Below, piece by piece: positions 36,401-49,866 of a stretch of 64,000 nt of DNA. The translations under genes were made by a program, and so were the position numbers. Every line of letters begins with the position of its first letter. The stretch's first letter is position 1. The notes beneath the pieces were generated by a model. It worked only from the letters and a program-made list of their open reading frames with translations. It was not told the DNA's origin and ran no database searches. This stretch comes from Camillea tinctor (lineage: Eukaryota; Ascomycota; Sordariomycetes; Xylariales; Xylariaceae). The stretch is taken from positions 1 through 64,000 of the forward strand of contig MU394111.1 of the NCBI GenBank assembly GCA_022578605.1, read 5' to 3'.

Positions 36401-39400
36401 AATTGTTGAGGAAGCTTGATCGCATCTTGGTTCTCAGGGCCTTAGTCATCTGCTTTTCATTGTCAAAGTTGACAATGCTTGCGATGAAGTCGTCTCGGCG
36501 CACGACGGCCTGGACGCTCTTCCAATCTGTAATTTTGTGGCCAAGCAGAGTGCAGACAGATTCCATGGAAAGGCGCACACCTTGAGGTGGATTACCCATA
36601 GATCGGACTTCTGTCAAATGCTGACGCTTGATGTTGCTGACACTAGCTTTTGCTTCTTCGACAGCAGGCTCTGCTTGGGCGAGATCGTTCAACACAACCT
36701 CCTTTCGAGATGCGACCTCCGCCTCTTGCTTCTCAAGGGCGGCCTGGATTTCTAGGGAAGTATTCTTGCGCTGCTCAGCTTCGCGCTGATCAGCAACCAT
36801 GCGCTGCAGTTTTTCGTTAGCTTCAGCATCCTTTGCCTCCAGTTGAGTTTTCTTTTCAGCCAAGCTAGCTCTAAGATCCCGGACTTTCTCGACCGTGTCC
36901 CTAAGTTTGTCAAGGCCGACGTTAAGATGACGTTGTTGCTCTTCGAGATCCTCACGCTTCTCATTATACAGTTTGACGTATTGTGCAACAAAGTCGAGGA
37001 AATGCCGTGGGGTGAGGAAGGTGACCTTGCCCTGTTGCTTCTGAAGTTTAATATTGAATCGTTGAAGAGAGTAGTGGATATACACCATAGAGTTGACAAC
37101 AGTCTCTCTGTGGGAGGGAGGAAGATTGAGGCCGCGGTAAGCAACAGGAATGCTGTCGGGAGCTAGGAAATTCGGCTTGTCCAAGTCTATAGAGTGCGTT
37201 AATTCGTTAGCAACCTGGAAGAGCGCCTGGTCGGACCAGTCACCAAACCAGTTGAGCACGCATCGGTTGAACAAGGCTGGACTCGTGGCCGCCTTCGATG
37301 AAAGTCCGTCTTCGGGAGGATTCATAGTGAATACGACGTGGAGATTCTTGACAATCTGCCCTGTGAACCACTTGTAGAGCTCTTCTTGCGAGTCCAGAAG
37401 TAGGCCTTGCCGCTGAGCCCCTTCCTTGCAAGCTGTCATCAACGCAGCGAAATCATCTCCTTCGAAAAGACCTGGGACTTCCGCGTTGGCGAGCAGGGTA
37501 TTCATCCTCTCAAGGAAACCAGAGTCCAAGACATTAGATTCGTCCATAATGAAGCAAATCTTCTCACCCTTGCAACCGCATCGGCGTAGAACATCTCGAA
37601 GATCGTCATCGAAGTCTTCAGCCGAGTATTTTCCGTGGACCTTGATCTGGAAGACCTTCAACCCATTCATCCAAGCAACAAATCTAGACAATGTGGTCTT
37701 TCCACTGCCGCTGACACCGATCAAGATAAGATGACCTTGTGGTTGCCTGAAGACACGGTCAATGCGAAGGACATGCTCGAGAACGTCATTAAATAGGATG
37801 AGTGGAACATCGACTTCTTCCTCGCAGAATGTCTTGAGTCGAGCCTTAACGAAATCCCTAAGTTGTTCTCGGTCGACTGGGACATAATTCTTGGAAAGCC
37901 AGTTAGAGAATAGAATCGGGCCACCAAGTGCTTTCTGCTCATCGATAGTAGGGAATAATTCTAGTGCAATTCTGCGCACGGCATCGTCGGTCCACTGTCG
38001 TTCTTCTTCTGCCACCAAACGATCTTGGAAGAGCCGTAGTGCTTCATGCGCCCAAATGCGTATGAGTCCCTCAATGGTAAGAGTCTCTAGAGGTCTAATC
38101 GCTTCATAAATACCGCGAACCCATCGCGTCAGTTCACGAGGACTGTAGACATAGTGAGGTTGAATCTTCGGCGTGAAGCGTTGCTGGGATTCCAGGTAGA
38201 AGCGAACCATAGCTTGAGTGAGTGCCTCAGAGTATCCACGTAACGCCGGTATGATTTTGAGGACAGCCGAGGTGAAAGTTCCATAAATCTGGATGAGAGA
38301 GAGTTCACCGGGATAATCAACCATGATGAGAGGAGCATGTCTAAGGAACCTAGCGCCCATGGGCGTACGGCCAGCATCGGTCGGGGGATTGCAGGCACCA
38401 ACAAACTGGATTCTATCGAGAGTCACCCAGGACTTATCGGACGTTCTCCAGAAGCCATTGTGCTCAACCAGTTGGCGAAGGAATGAAATAGCCCGCTGAG
38501 TACCGTATTTGTCAGGGGCAGGCAGGTTTATCTCATCACAGAAAATTACAAGCCATCGCCCTATCTGTGTGGGCGACAGCATAACACCATTAAGGGTCTT
38601 TTTGTATTCGCAATATTGTTCAAAAGTTTTGATGAGAAGGTCGGGTGTCGTGGCGCTGGAGAAATTGAGACCCACGACTTCCATGTTTGGTAGTTTGCGA
38701 AGCGCGCTGAAAAGCGTCATCGTTTTACCGGAGCCTGGAGGACCACATAGAAGCAGTGGCTTGTGTTCGGCAAGCCATGAGTAAAGTACATCTTCGTGGC
38801 GAACAGTATCCAAGGTAGGGATAACAACATCGGTTTGAATAATCGAGTGAGTGTTGACCTCAACAGTAGGGACCTGGTTTTGCCATGGAGTCCATTCAGC
38901 CTGAGGGAGAGTGACATCGAAGTCGATGAGTGAGCTGGTTCCATCGAGTGGCGGCGAACCGAAACTTGCCAGGGCGCCAACGGTATCACCGAAAGTCTTG
39001 CGGTCCGTGAGTGGGCAGTCGCCAGTAAGTGCCCAAACTAAGGCAAGGAGCAGCTTCTTGGCGATGAAGGCCTCAATTTGTTCGGGATCGAGAGGGAAAT
39101 CGATATGTGATGCATTGTACTCGATCATATCCCGAACTGCCTTGTTCAACAACGAGAATAGAGTTGTCAAAACACGGGCCACAGTGAACTCCATAATATG
39201 ATTGAAGGACTCAGCTTCCTTGAGAGCATTGAGAATGAAGTCATCCGTGATCAAGTACGCGTGCAATAAATCAGCAACTTGGCTCTGGATCTGGAGTGTC
39301 TGAGCAGGGCTCTGGCCCGCAGCTGTAGTATCCTCATCCAGGTCTTCGAAGGCAACTGTCTTCAAAGTGTCGAGGTAGTTGTTAACCAGCATGATAGGTG

Positions 39401-42400
39401 TAACAGTATCCTCACTAAACCACACCATACCGCATCGGCTGACTGTGGCGAGGGTAGCATACTTCAAAGTCTCGACTTCGAACATGATACGAACGTTGGG
39501 AGGTAGATTGAGACGTTCGCCGTTGGGAAGTGTGAGCAACTTGTTGTCATCCAATACACTGTTCAAGTTCTCTACCCATTCGGGATCAACATCGCCATCA
39601 AAGACAATCCAGTGGCGTTTCGAGTCTTCTCCTCGAAGGTTGTCGACAATCTTACGTAGAATACTAGTGAATAGACCATCTGTCCACTCTCTAGTAGTGG
39701 AATCCAGGTTTCCGTATAATGCTTCTTTGGACATGACCTTAGAGTCGATGACATGGGAAACACCCTCTACGCCCTCCACCTGTTGGAGAGAGTCAAGGAG
39801 TAGCCTCCAAGCACCAGACTTTCCTGACCCAGAGTTGCCAACCATCATAACACCATGATGGATATTTTGGATCTGGTAAAGCTGGAGTACTTTCGTCATC
39901 CACGTCTCGTTGACAACCAAGTGTCTTTCCGCGGCAAGGCGACGGATAGCATCCTGAAGCTTATCCAAGCTCGCAGGCACATATTTGACACCAGGGAAAC
40001 ATGCCTCCTCGATACTCATCATAATCTCGACATCAGGTCTAATCAATTTTGGCGCGATAGTTTCCCGTACACTTTGTACGATAATTTCCGGTTCTACAAC
40101 TTCCTCGGCGCCCATGTTACCATCACTATTCGTAAGACGGGCACGCTTGAGACCACCAGAGCTGACTAGGACACTTTTCAAAGCACGAAGACCAAAGTCG
40201 TAGTGGGCTTGCTTAGACAGCCTCGCAGAACATTGATCGAAGAAGGGCACGGTTTGCTTCGAGAGCTGCTTGGCTTGGTTGAAACCTTGAGAGTAAAGCA
40301 TGACTTCTGCGATGAGTTCCTTGTCGGGCTTGGACATGGCCACACTCCGGAACAGTTTCTTTAGGTTATCGGGCAAGTTGGAACGGCCAGCATAGCCAGG
40401 GTTCATGGTAATAAAGATACCAGTATTGGCATTAACATGAAGCTGACGTCCAACTAACTCGATTTGAGAGTTTGGATCTTCAACTCCTTGCTTAAGGCCA
40501 AGCTGGATGTTTTGAATTTGCTGCGAAACAGCAGACAGGATTCGCTCTTCTAAACGATTGAACTCATCAAAGCAACCCCATGCGCCAACTTGGCAGATAC
40601 CCAAGAAGATGCGGCCCATCGCCTGGAAGTCAAAAGTGTCGTCACAACAGAAGACAAGGGTAAAGCGACCAAGCTGTACACCAAGTGCTTTGACTGACTC
40701 CGTCTTTCCTGTACCAGCAGGTCCATACGGGGAGCCTCCCAGTCTCTGGCAGAGAGCTTGGGTAAGGGTACCAAAGCAACGATCGGTAAGGGGGGTCCTA
40801 ACAAGTCGGTCAGGCACGCCGAGATATTCAAAGCCATAGTTGAGTTTTGCATTGGCCATCTTAATATGCAGACGCTGTAGGAAATCTCCCTCAGGGACAT
40901 AGACGTATCGCATCTGTAACAGCCAATGGAAATGTGTCGGAGTTGTCGCCCCGAGCTTAACAAGCTTTTCTATCACATCACGCTGGTGAACACATTCGGT
41001 AATCAGGGCTTCACACTTCTTTCTCTGTATGACCTCCAAGTCACCCAGAACGGTTTCGGCTAAGAGCCGTAAGACTTGAACCTCTCTATCAAATAGAGAT
41101 TGAAGTGTCTTGCCTCCATCATTTAGAGCCTGTTCAACAGCTGTTGTCCATGCTGCTTGGGTGGCGAGAACAACAATTTGACTGGGGAATGTAGTCATGA
41201 AGTCGTTCATAGCTGTCTGGTCAATGTTTTCGGACTCGAAGATAGGTGTGTATGCTTCTACTGCTTCAGCGAGGAGTTCGGCAAGAGTGGCCTTCATGCC
41301 GTTCTCAAGCAAAGCCAGCCAATCATTAATCTTAGGAACCTTGGCAAGGGATATTTCTTGCTTGAGGCGCACAACCTCCCCTTCCTTGGAAGTGAAGCCA
41401 GAGATAATTGACTCATCATCCATGACCAGGCCCGTCAAGCCAGCAAACATCTTCTTGAAGTGTTTAGCAATGCGTAGAGTATCGTTGCTATTGCCAATCA
41501 TTTCCAAAAGATCCTCATCACCAACAAAGTAGAACCGTGGAAACGACACTCGTTCCTTCTCGAGATATTCGCCAAGAGCCTTTTGAATTTTGTTGAGGAG
41601 TTCAGCGAGGCGTTCCAATGACTTTTGCACCCCCGTGATGCTTAGGACGTCCATCACCATCGGTTGCTTATATACCTTCTTCATAACCGCCATGAATTCA
41701 CTGTTAATATTCTGGAATCTTGAGGACTCAATAGGTAGGAGGTGCTTTATGTCGGCATTGCCCGTGAAAACACCTTCGAGGTATACCCATTGACGCTGAA
41801 CATCGATCCAAACATCAAATAAAACATGGACACGGTTCAATTTATCTTCCCAGGACGAGGCTTCTTCCTCGAACTCTTTGTAGTAGGGCGAGTGTTTCAT
41901 CGCCTGAAGGGAATTCAAATTCTCGCTACATTTGGCAAACAAGTCATCCCAGCCGCGGATCAGTCGGCATTTGTTCTGGTAGGGTACGAGGTCGAGCTGG
42001 TAAGAATTCCATGTTTCCTTGACCTGCTTGAGGAATTCCTCTAGAGCCATCTCTCCTTGAGCTTGTGTGATGATGTCTCGAACAATCACCTCAGTAGCTA
42101 CTAAGTTTAGATCCCACACATCTCCGAGCGTCATAGAAACTGGAGAGTACCGACGACCAGGTTTGATATCCTTCCAGATTTTGGTCCAATGTCGATCCCG
42201 AATGGCCTCTGATTTGAGATCACCAAGGAGAGTATTTACTTTCAAGTGCTGGCGCAGGATATTCTGAATATGTTCAAAGGCAGCATACTGTCGCATTCGG
42301 CTAGGCATTTCCTTCGTCATCTTGATCAGGCCATCGATAGAACTGCGTATCTTTCTAGGCTGAACACTACTCCAGAGAATCTCCCGAAGTTCGTTCAAGC

Positions 42401-45400
42401 TCTTCCAGATAGTTGACAGGGCAGCCCACACAGATTTGAAGTCGTGCACTTCTTCTAGGATGATGGTAAGAGATGACTCGGGACTCGCTGGAAGATCCAA
42501 TGCTTCCTTGGCTCTGGATACCATATCAGACTCCTCCTGGAGCTTCGTGATCTGTGACTCGAAAGAACTAAGGGTGGCTGATGCAACATCTGGAGCGATA
42601 GTACCAGAAACTGGCTTTTCCTGGTTCCATTGTGTTGCGATATCAGCAATCTTCTCCATTACGACCTGGTCTTCTGCAATTATCTTGGCCTTTAGGGCAT
42701 CAGTCTGGTCCTGGACAATCTTCGCTTTCCTAGTCAATAGCTCATTAAGAGCCTCCCATTGCGAGTCAACTTGTTGCACGTCCACCCAGTCATTTGGAAG
42801 ATTATATCTGCTCCGGATAAGCGTCGATTGGCCCTGACGGAAAGTCTCGACTTCAGGTGCCCAAGCTTTAACTCTCCGTTTACAGCTCTGTACAATAGTG
42901 ATAAACTGAACGGCCTGTGCGGTCGAAGTCGCCTCCAGGCTTTGCATTTCCAGGTCTCGTCGAGCTTTCTCGATCTCAGCATGTACTTCCCGCATACGAG
43001 TGCCCAGGCGTCCAGCAAACTTCATCAGAATCTCGTGTTGCCACTGATCGTACTTGGCGTTAACCTTGTCTTGCACTTGACCATAATCGATCGTTATGTG
43101 GCCAAACTCGCGGCTAATTTCAGAGGTGTCGAATGTTCCACGAGACTTTCGGATTTCCTGAAGCAACTGTAGCCATTTGGAGAGTTCGTCGCCAAGGAGT
43201 TCATAGACTTGTTCTGATTGCAAATCCCACAGTGACTGGAACTGTAACCACTTGTCCACATAATCACTGATTACTTGTAATTTCTTCTCCATCGAGGTAT
43301 ACACTCTACCTAGGATCTCCGTACAATCACTAGGCAAATCGTTGAAGCGGGCCTCCTCGTGAACAACGGTGCTCAAGGTCAAACTCATTTGATATCGAGA
43401 AGCCTTAATCTTAGGAAGATTGCAGACAATGCCGATCCAGTCGTGTAGTTGCATAAACCAACTAGCTCTAGCATATTCAAGGGGCGGGTCGAGGTAGATG
43501 ACCTGGTTGCGCATTGTGATTTCATGAAGCAAGTGCTTCATCATAGGGATGTCTGATTTGAAAGGTTCTCCTGATGGTGTCAGTTGTTTTCGTCGATTAG
43601 CCTCGATTTGCTTGATTGGGGTGTCGTCTTGGAATGCTTCGATCCATTCAGAGACAGCTCGCTGTAGGCGGGCTAGCAGAGTCTGCTTGATACATTCATT
43701 CATCCTCTCGACCCAAAACCCCAAATTCACATACTGCTCAAGATTCAATTGATCTACGGCGGCTTGAATGGTTTGCAGACGTGCCTCGAACTCGGACGCT
43801 TCGTACGAGCATGTGGCAAGCTCCGCAAGAGCTTTCTGGACATTGATGTGAATGTTTGCGAGAGTGATGGCTTTCGACTGCAGGAGTGAAGCGGCCGCGG
43901 CAAATTCGCGGACAAACAGGACATGCTTGCTCTCAGATCCGCGACCGAGGGTGTGCTCAATGCCGCCATTAGCCAGCAATGGTTTCTGGTACGATTCCCA
44001 GGTGTTGACGAAAGTCTCCCACCTGAGAGGTATGCCCTTGGCTATCAAGACATGGACGTCATTCTGATATCCACTGAGTAAGATGGAAACTTCGGACATC
44101 TCCAAAATTTGTCGTGTGGTCTGAGCAAACGTCCTCACACTTTCCATCAAACTGACAGCATAGGGGTACACCCTCTTCGCCTCCTTCGCGACGTTATTCA
44201 CGGAGTGGGGAACATTGAAATTTTGCCAACCCAGATTTCGTGTCTCCTTGAAAAGCGCAATGATCTGGGCGTCGAAGTTGACAGAGAGCTCTAGAGCATT
44301 GTTCGCGGCCCTGATCTTGTTGATGTTGAAGAGCCGGCCGGAAATAGATATCTGTTTTCGTTGCACATCTTCAATCCAGGCCTTATAAATTGCCTGCGTA
44401 TTGAGTTTCTTCCTGAAGAGCTCGCTTTCGGTCTGAAGCTTTTGGCCCTCGCTATGGAGCGCCCAGTCAGAACCTAGGATATCTTCTACTTTCTTCATAT
44501 ATCCATCGAGCTGTCGCTCGATCTGACGGGCCCAGATAATAGCACCGGAGACAGGTGGGAGGTCATGGAGTTGGGCCATGGCATGAGCCTCGGAGTGTCC
44601 GTACTGCTGCTTGAAGCGTTCATGGAGCCCTGAGATGGCTTGCTTCACGTTGTCAATGAGTTGGTTCTGGTACTCAGCGATAGCACCTCGAATCTTTGGT
44701 CGAACGAAGAGCGCATTGAACTGAGAAAATACACGGAACATTTCATTTGCGTTCTTTGCAGTTGCAAGTCGATCACGTAATCGGGCGATGATGGAGTTTT
44801 CTACTCGCGAAGTACGCTCATTGTAAGTGTTCTCCGCCTTAACCCATCTTTGTGTGCCTTCGGGAGACACGTCAAGAAGGTCGACATTCTTCAATGCCTC
44901 CCAGGCCTGTTTAACTTCCTCTACTGCATCTACATCGCCTATCTCTTCGACGAGAGCAACGCCATTAGCAGTTGGCTCCTCGCCCAAACCGTTGATCGTC
45001 GACTTGGGCCCAAGCACGTTGATGATGGTTCTTTGCAGTTGCTCATGGTTGTCTCTAAAGTTATCAATGTACTTGAGGCGAGCTTGCAGTTCACTATGCT
45101 TCGGGTTGACCTTAATGGGAATGAACTTTTCTTGTCTACGCCGGGTCATATCTCGAGCAATATTCGTGAATTCCTTGATCTGGGCATCCCATGATTTAAA
45201 GATATCATCAGCAGTACCCATAAGGCTTTTGAAGTCCTTGTAATCGAGATCCACCAGTTCCGAGCCAGGGAGAAGGCGGTGCATGACTTCCTCTAAATCA
45301 GCCGAAATAGCTTCGACAAGGTGCAAGGTCCGAACTATCGGATAGTTGCTGAACCTCATTTTCTTGTTCATGTGATTGAATATCTGAGAAATGGCATCTT

Positions 45401-46662
45401 GGACTTTGGGGAGCGAGGTGGCAGAGAGGAGCTCATCAAGAGGGAAATCTCGCATCAACTGATTGTATTTCTGTACCATTTCCATGGCCTCCTTCAAGCC
45501 GGTATCGGCCGTGAAACTGACGGTAGCTTGGAAACGCTTCGCATGCTTCAGGATCTCCAAGGTCAAAGTCACACCCTCGCTTCTCAGCTGGGCTTCAATA
45601 CCTTCCAGCGCAGACTCCATAGATAGCCAAAAGTTAATCTCTTGGGTGGCAGTTCTTGTGACCGGGTCACGTGTGAGCTTCGTGATGGCCTGTATCGATT
45701 TGATCCAACTATTTACAGTCGATTGCAAGTTGTTCATGAATGTACTATCCCCCAGGAGATGGGCAGGTATCAAATCAGTTGAGGGCCGGGTATTACGAGC
45801 GACAGCATCCTCCAAGGCTGTCTGGACAACTGGATGGAACGGGAGAGATAGTTCCGGGATCTCGACATTCTGCTGGAGATGTAGCAAGCTCAGCTCGAGC
45901 TCCGTCATGCGCTTCTTGGTGACTGGAATACCCGTCTTCGCATCCACGTCGGCACGGTTCCTAGCTCCATTTCCGGCCTGCGAAATCTTGGTGTTGGCAT
46001 CAAAATAAGGCGCCAGCGCATTATGTACGATAGAATGAAGAATCTCGAAAGGAGAAGCAGACGGGCCTTGTTCGGCAACAAGGCTGGCGAGGGAAGCGGT
46101 ACCAGGCAGAGTTTGGATCTGGACCTGCGAAGTTAACGGTAGAGAGGGGTCGAGCGCCTGCGGTCGCTTGAGCAGCGCAAGATAGGCCACTGTTGTGGGC
46201 GAGGAGGAGATCTCAGAGGTAATCGTGTACGTGTAAGATGGAGGTACTACGTATCCAAGCTCAAGGTCAGCGTTACTTGTATTGCCCGCATGTGCATATA
46301 TACATGTATGTATATATATGTATAGATATACTAGATATAATACGGTATAAAACTAGGTCATGTTACTAACCATCTTCTGCCGACCCGTCTGCAATGTCAT
46401 TGGACGGCTTGATGTCTTTCTGGATATACAGAGCCACCTGGGCATCGGTCGCGAACCGACTGCATCGTTGTACAGTATCCGGATGGTTTGTAGGCGAAAG
46501 AAGATTGTCGGGGCTCTCAAGCTCGGCACGGGTAGCTCCCAAAGCAATGGTGACCACCGAGGCCAAATACTCCACCACCAAATTCGGGTCGATGATGTAG
46601 GGCGACGGGACACCGTTAGAACCGGGGCCCTGAGGCCCCAAAGACGATGCCACGGCCTCCAT
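33426..46662 (-). CDS. nudA: cytoplasmic dynein heavy chain
   Basis: Three exons, 46371-46662, 33945-46189 and 33426-33881, give 4330 residues, matching the roughly 4350 of fungal cytoplasmic dynein (nudA, ro-1). It is the minus-end-directed microtubule motor for nuclear migration and endosome transport. The N-terminal tail covers roughly the first 1400 residues, followed by linker. Four Walker A loops mark AAA1-4: GPAGTGKTE (about 1918), GNSGSGKSG (about 2214), GPPGSGKTM (about 2578) and GVSGSGKTT (about 2919). Heptad-rich stalk helices flank the microtubule-binding tip (about 3280-3330, [20 protein letters not shown]), then AAA5, AAA6 and the C-terminal domain. Exon 1 ([12 protein letters not shown] start) joins through a split Val codon; the last intron (63 bp) joins FNDSD to [11 protein letters not shown] in phase. 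The middle exon is 12.2 kb without a stop. Cytoplasmic rather than axonemal, as expected for a fungus. Confidence 0.97.
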
Positions 46663-48081
46663 CGCGACGACGGGGGTGGTGAAGGCAAACTAGAATGTCG
46701 CTTCTACGACGCTGAGAGCATCTCTCGGGTATATTAAAGGGGTTAAGGGTATTTGGCGGGGGGAGGGTCAAATCAGAAGAAAACAGAAGAACAAAAGGTG
46801 AAGGGGGTGGGTGTTATTTCGTAAAGTTTAGTGTCTCGTTTGCTGTATTGTTTGACCGTCTCGTCGTGAATCGGTCGTGAATCGGGTTTAGGATGGTGTG
46901 TATGTAATGTGTATATGTATGGGCAAATTTACAATTAGGGACAGGAAAGTTAAAGGAGTGGATGCGCTTTCTGATGCGATCTATCAATAATGTTCTGTTC
47001 TAGGTTCCCTACGCGAAATACGCCAACTGTCGCGACGCTACAGGGATCTCCACAGGAGGGGGGGGTGATCCTCTGTTATTGTCTGTGATTGGTCTAAGTG
47101 CCGTTGCAGGGGTCGTCACCGCCTGCCGACAAGCTCTAAACTGCTAGGTAGCAGAGGTAGGTACGAAGTACAGAATAGGTGAAACCACACACCACTGGCG
47201 TTACACAACGAATAGAACGTCAACATACATACGTACATACATATATGTACATACATACATGCCTACCATGTATGTATTATGTAGGTAGCATCCATGCAGC
47301 CTCGTAGTGCAAGTATTATGTACCTGTTGATGACATATCATACATCATAATCTCAACTTGCATTCACGTTTCCAATCTAACCTCCTAACCTACCATATCA
47401 TGGAAGCTTGCGCATACATTGAGGCGATACTACGGTACGTAGGCAGCTTCTTATAGGTTAACCCAACACTACATGTATCATGGATGCTGGTATTCCCGGG
47501 TAAACCTATTGTTGACTAACTATTGTTGGTTCTGCAACATAACCTATACATACATATATATATCTACCCAGGGCAGTATATAGCTAGAAGGATACCAGTA
47601 TGCATACAGATGGACGAAAAGGTAGTATGTAGGTAGGTAGTTAAGTCGTAGTGATGGTTATTACAATGTATGTCATACATAACAAAGTCGGTCCGGAAGG
47701 TATATGCCTATAGAGGTCGTCTTCACGCTCGCACACACATAATCTCTCCATTGTCCCGTGAATGCTGATTCTTCAAGTTCTATTTCCCTTGCCGTAATAA
47801 AGCAGAAGCCATGCCCGTGATCATCAAGTTGCAGACCCTTGTGTTTTCCAGAATTCCCTATCAAGCAACCCTTCGGCTCTTCCATCATCTTCAAAAAGAG
47901 AAAGAAAAAAACAAAAAAAAAACGCCATAACCCCGCCGCCGCCATCATATGTTCCATTTATCGACCGCAAGACGCCTATGCTTCCTTTGGCAAACCAGAC
48001 CCAAAAACCCTGCGTATCTCGTTTTGTTTTGTTTTCTTTTTTGTATCTCTCGAAAATGCACATCGCAAGTATTTGACCTCC
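46663..48081. other. intergenic, no gene seen
   Basis: Dynein promoter and the 3' side of the FAR1-domain gene. 47140-47660 is rich in TACATA, TAGGTA and GTAGGT words. Frames near 47673-48063 overlap the expected 3' untranslated region of the FAR1 gene and are A-rich. Confidence 0.55.
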
Positions 48082-49866
48082 CTAACTGTTTGCGCCACCT
48101 GTTCCGCCATTGGCCTCTCCAGTGTCATTCAATCTTTCCCTTTGCACCATGACTCGCTGGTTGCAAATATCAATAAACATCTCGAATTTCTCGATGATCT
48201 TGTCCTTCTCCTGGATTTGCTTCTTGAAATCGTCCACCTCCTTTTGGTGCTCTTCTTTGATTTTTGATAGCTCGTCTCTGGTCCGTTGAAGTTCTTTCCT
48301 CAGGTCGGATCGAATCCTCTCCTCGGCCGTAGGAGCAGGCTTACTATAGATTGCAGGCCGCTGCTCAGCAATGCCCGCCTCCACCTTCTGAGGATTGCGG
48401 TTGATCGCCGCACGTGCATTATATATATCCCTAGGGAGCAAGGGGACATGAGGGTTCTGCTGTTGTAGGATTTCTAGCGTTTGGCTGACACCGATACCTG
48501 CCATAGTCAATACATTGGTCTGATAGAGCTGTTGCTCGTTCTTACCAGATTCTTTCAAGTTCTTCACAGCGGCGACCATTTTACTATCTAGTTTCCGCGC
48601 GGCCGGATGCAAAAGCGGGCTCTCGCTAGGCCCGTGATTATGCTGGAGATGGGCATTGTCAGGACGGTAGCGAATAGTCCATTGCGTTCTCTGTTCAATG
48701 GCAAAAAACCCAAACTGGCAGTTGCATTTCCGTGACGAGGTTTTGCGCTTCCTCTGCTCAGGGCTCACACGGCTCGGGGGTTTTCCAGCCCGATCGCACA
48801 CGAACAGAACCTTCTTCAAGCCGGGTACGGTCTTCTTTGATCGCCCAATAACAACAGCGTACCCAACCGACGTGCAATATTCAAGCACATACCTATGCAC
48901 GGATTCCAAGCTGGCAAAACTCCCCCCCTCGGGTGGAGCAGACATCATGTTGCCCATAGGCGAACGAGGCACATAGGGTGTTCCATCGATAAGCTTAGGC
49001 TGCAGATGACTATCGCCTTCCCCGGAGTCCGCCTGGCTGTCCAATTCCATATCGTCATCATGGTGATTATCTTGCGACGAGACCGCGGGTTCCGGCTGAG
49101 TAGTCGGCGGGGGTTGACTCTGCGGCTGGGGGGTTGGCTGGGGCTGAAGAGGCGGAGGTTGCTGGTGGACTTGGGCGTGCGGCGGAGGGTGAACCTGCTG
49201 ATGCGGTGGCGGCTGGGCTTGCGGATGGGGTTGGTGAAGCGGCGGCGTCTGGGACATGAGCTTGTTGTCGTTCGGCTGGACCGGCTGGGGCTGCGGGGCC
49301 TGCTGAACCGGCGGGGGCTGGACGGGTTGGACCTGCTGCTGTATCGACTGAGGATGCGGTATCTGCTGGACGGGTTGCGATACCGGCTGCGAGACGGACT
49401 GCACGGGTTGATTCATGGCCTGCTGAAGATATGCTAGGGAAGCGGATGGACCGGGCTGGCCGGGCATCTGACGCTGCTGATTGCCGCGTTGATGCTGGTG
49501 CTGGCGTACGGCCTGCATAGCAGCTTGGGCATGCTGGGTGGCCTGGCTCGCCTGGCTCGCCTGGGTAACCTGCACGGGGGTATGTCTGGAGCTGCCATTT
49601 GGCAGGTTCGGCACGCTGGCGATGTTGGGAACGGGCGACGAGGTGGTGGTCGAGAAGAGATGGTGAGGATAGGTGCCCTGTGGGGGCTGCTGGGGAGTAT
49701 ACTGCTGAGGCTGGTAGGGAGATTGATGGTGTTGAGGTGTCGGCGAAGGTTTCGGTGGCGTGGTCGAGTGCGAAGACGGATATCCACGTCTGATCCCGCT
49801 GACTTGAGGAAAGGTAAGGCCCGGATGGGTATGGGAACTAGACCCAGGCTGACCCAAGGTGGACAT
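48082..49866 (-). CDS. Pro/Gln-rich protein with FAR1-type DNA-binding domain
   Basis: An intronless frame; starting at the ATG at 49866 (MSTLGQPGSSSH) it has 594 residues. The open frame continues upstream to 50028 but encodes a hydrophobic, Phe-rich stretch typical of read-through leader, so I reject that start. Residues 20-290 are Pro/Gln/His-rich. A FAR1-like zinc domain covers about 312-410: an aromatic start (EGGSFASLESVHRYVLEYC), a Cys in LFVCDRAGK, a basic stretch, CNCQFG and the closing HLQHNHGP. This is the WRKY-GCM1-type fold found in MULE transposases and their domesticated relatives. A helical block follows, and a coiled coil (about 520-580, LQRTRDELSKIKEEHQKEV) ends the protein. 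No transposase catalytic domain is present. Likely a nuclear DNA-binding protein; its targets are unknown. Confidence 0.75.
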   Translation of the reverse strand: MSTLGQPGSSSHTHPGLTFPQVSGIRRGYPSSHSTTPPKPSPTPQHHQSPYQPQQYTPQQPPQGTYPHHLFSTTTSSPVPNIASVPNLPNGSSRHTPVQVTQASQASQATQHAQAAMQAVRQHQHQRGNQQRQMPGQPGPSASLAYLQQAMNQPVQSVSQPVSQPVQQIPHPQSIQQQVQPVQPPPVQQAPQPQPVQPNDNKLMSQTPPLHQPHPQAQPPPHQQVHPPPHAQVHQQPPPLQPQPTPQPQSQPPPTTQPEPAVSSQDNHHDDDMELDSQADSGEGDSHLQPKLIDGTPYVPRSPMGNMMSAPPEGGSFASLESVHRYVLEYCTSVGYAVVIGRSKKTVPGLKKVLFVCDRAGKPPSRVSPEQRKRKTSSRKCNCQFGFFAIEQRTQWTIRYRPDNAHLQHNHGPSESPLLHPAARKLDSKMVAAVKNLKESGKNEQQLYQTNVLTMAGIGVSQTLEILQQQNPHVPLLPRDIYNARAAINRNPQKVEAGIAEQRPAIYSKPAPTAEERIRSDLRKELQRTRDELSKIKEEHQKEVDDFKKQIQEKDKIIEKFEMFIDICNQRVMVQRERLNDTGEANGGTGGANS

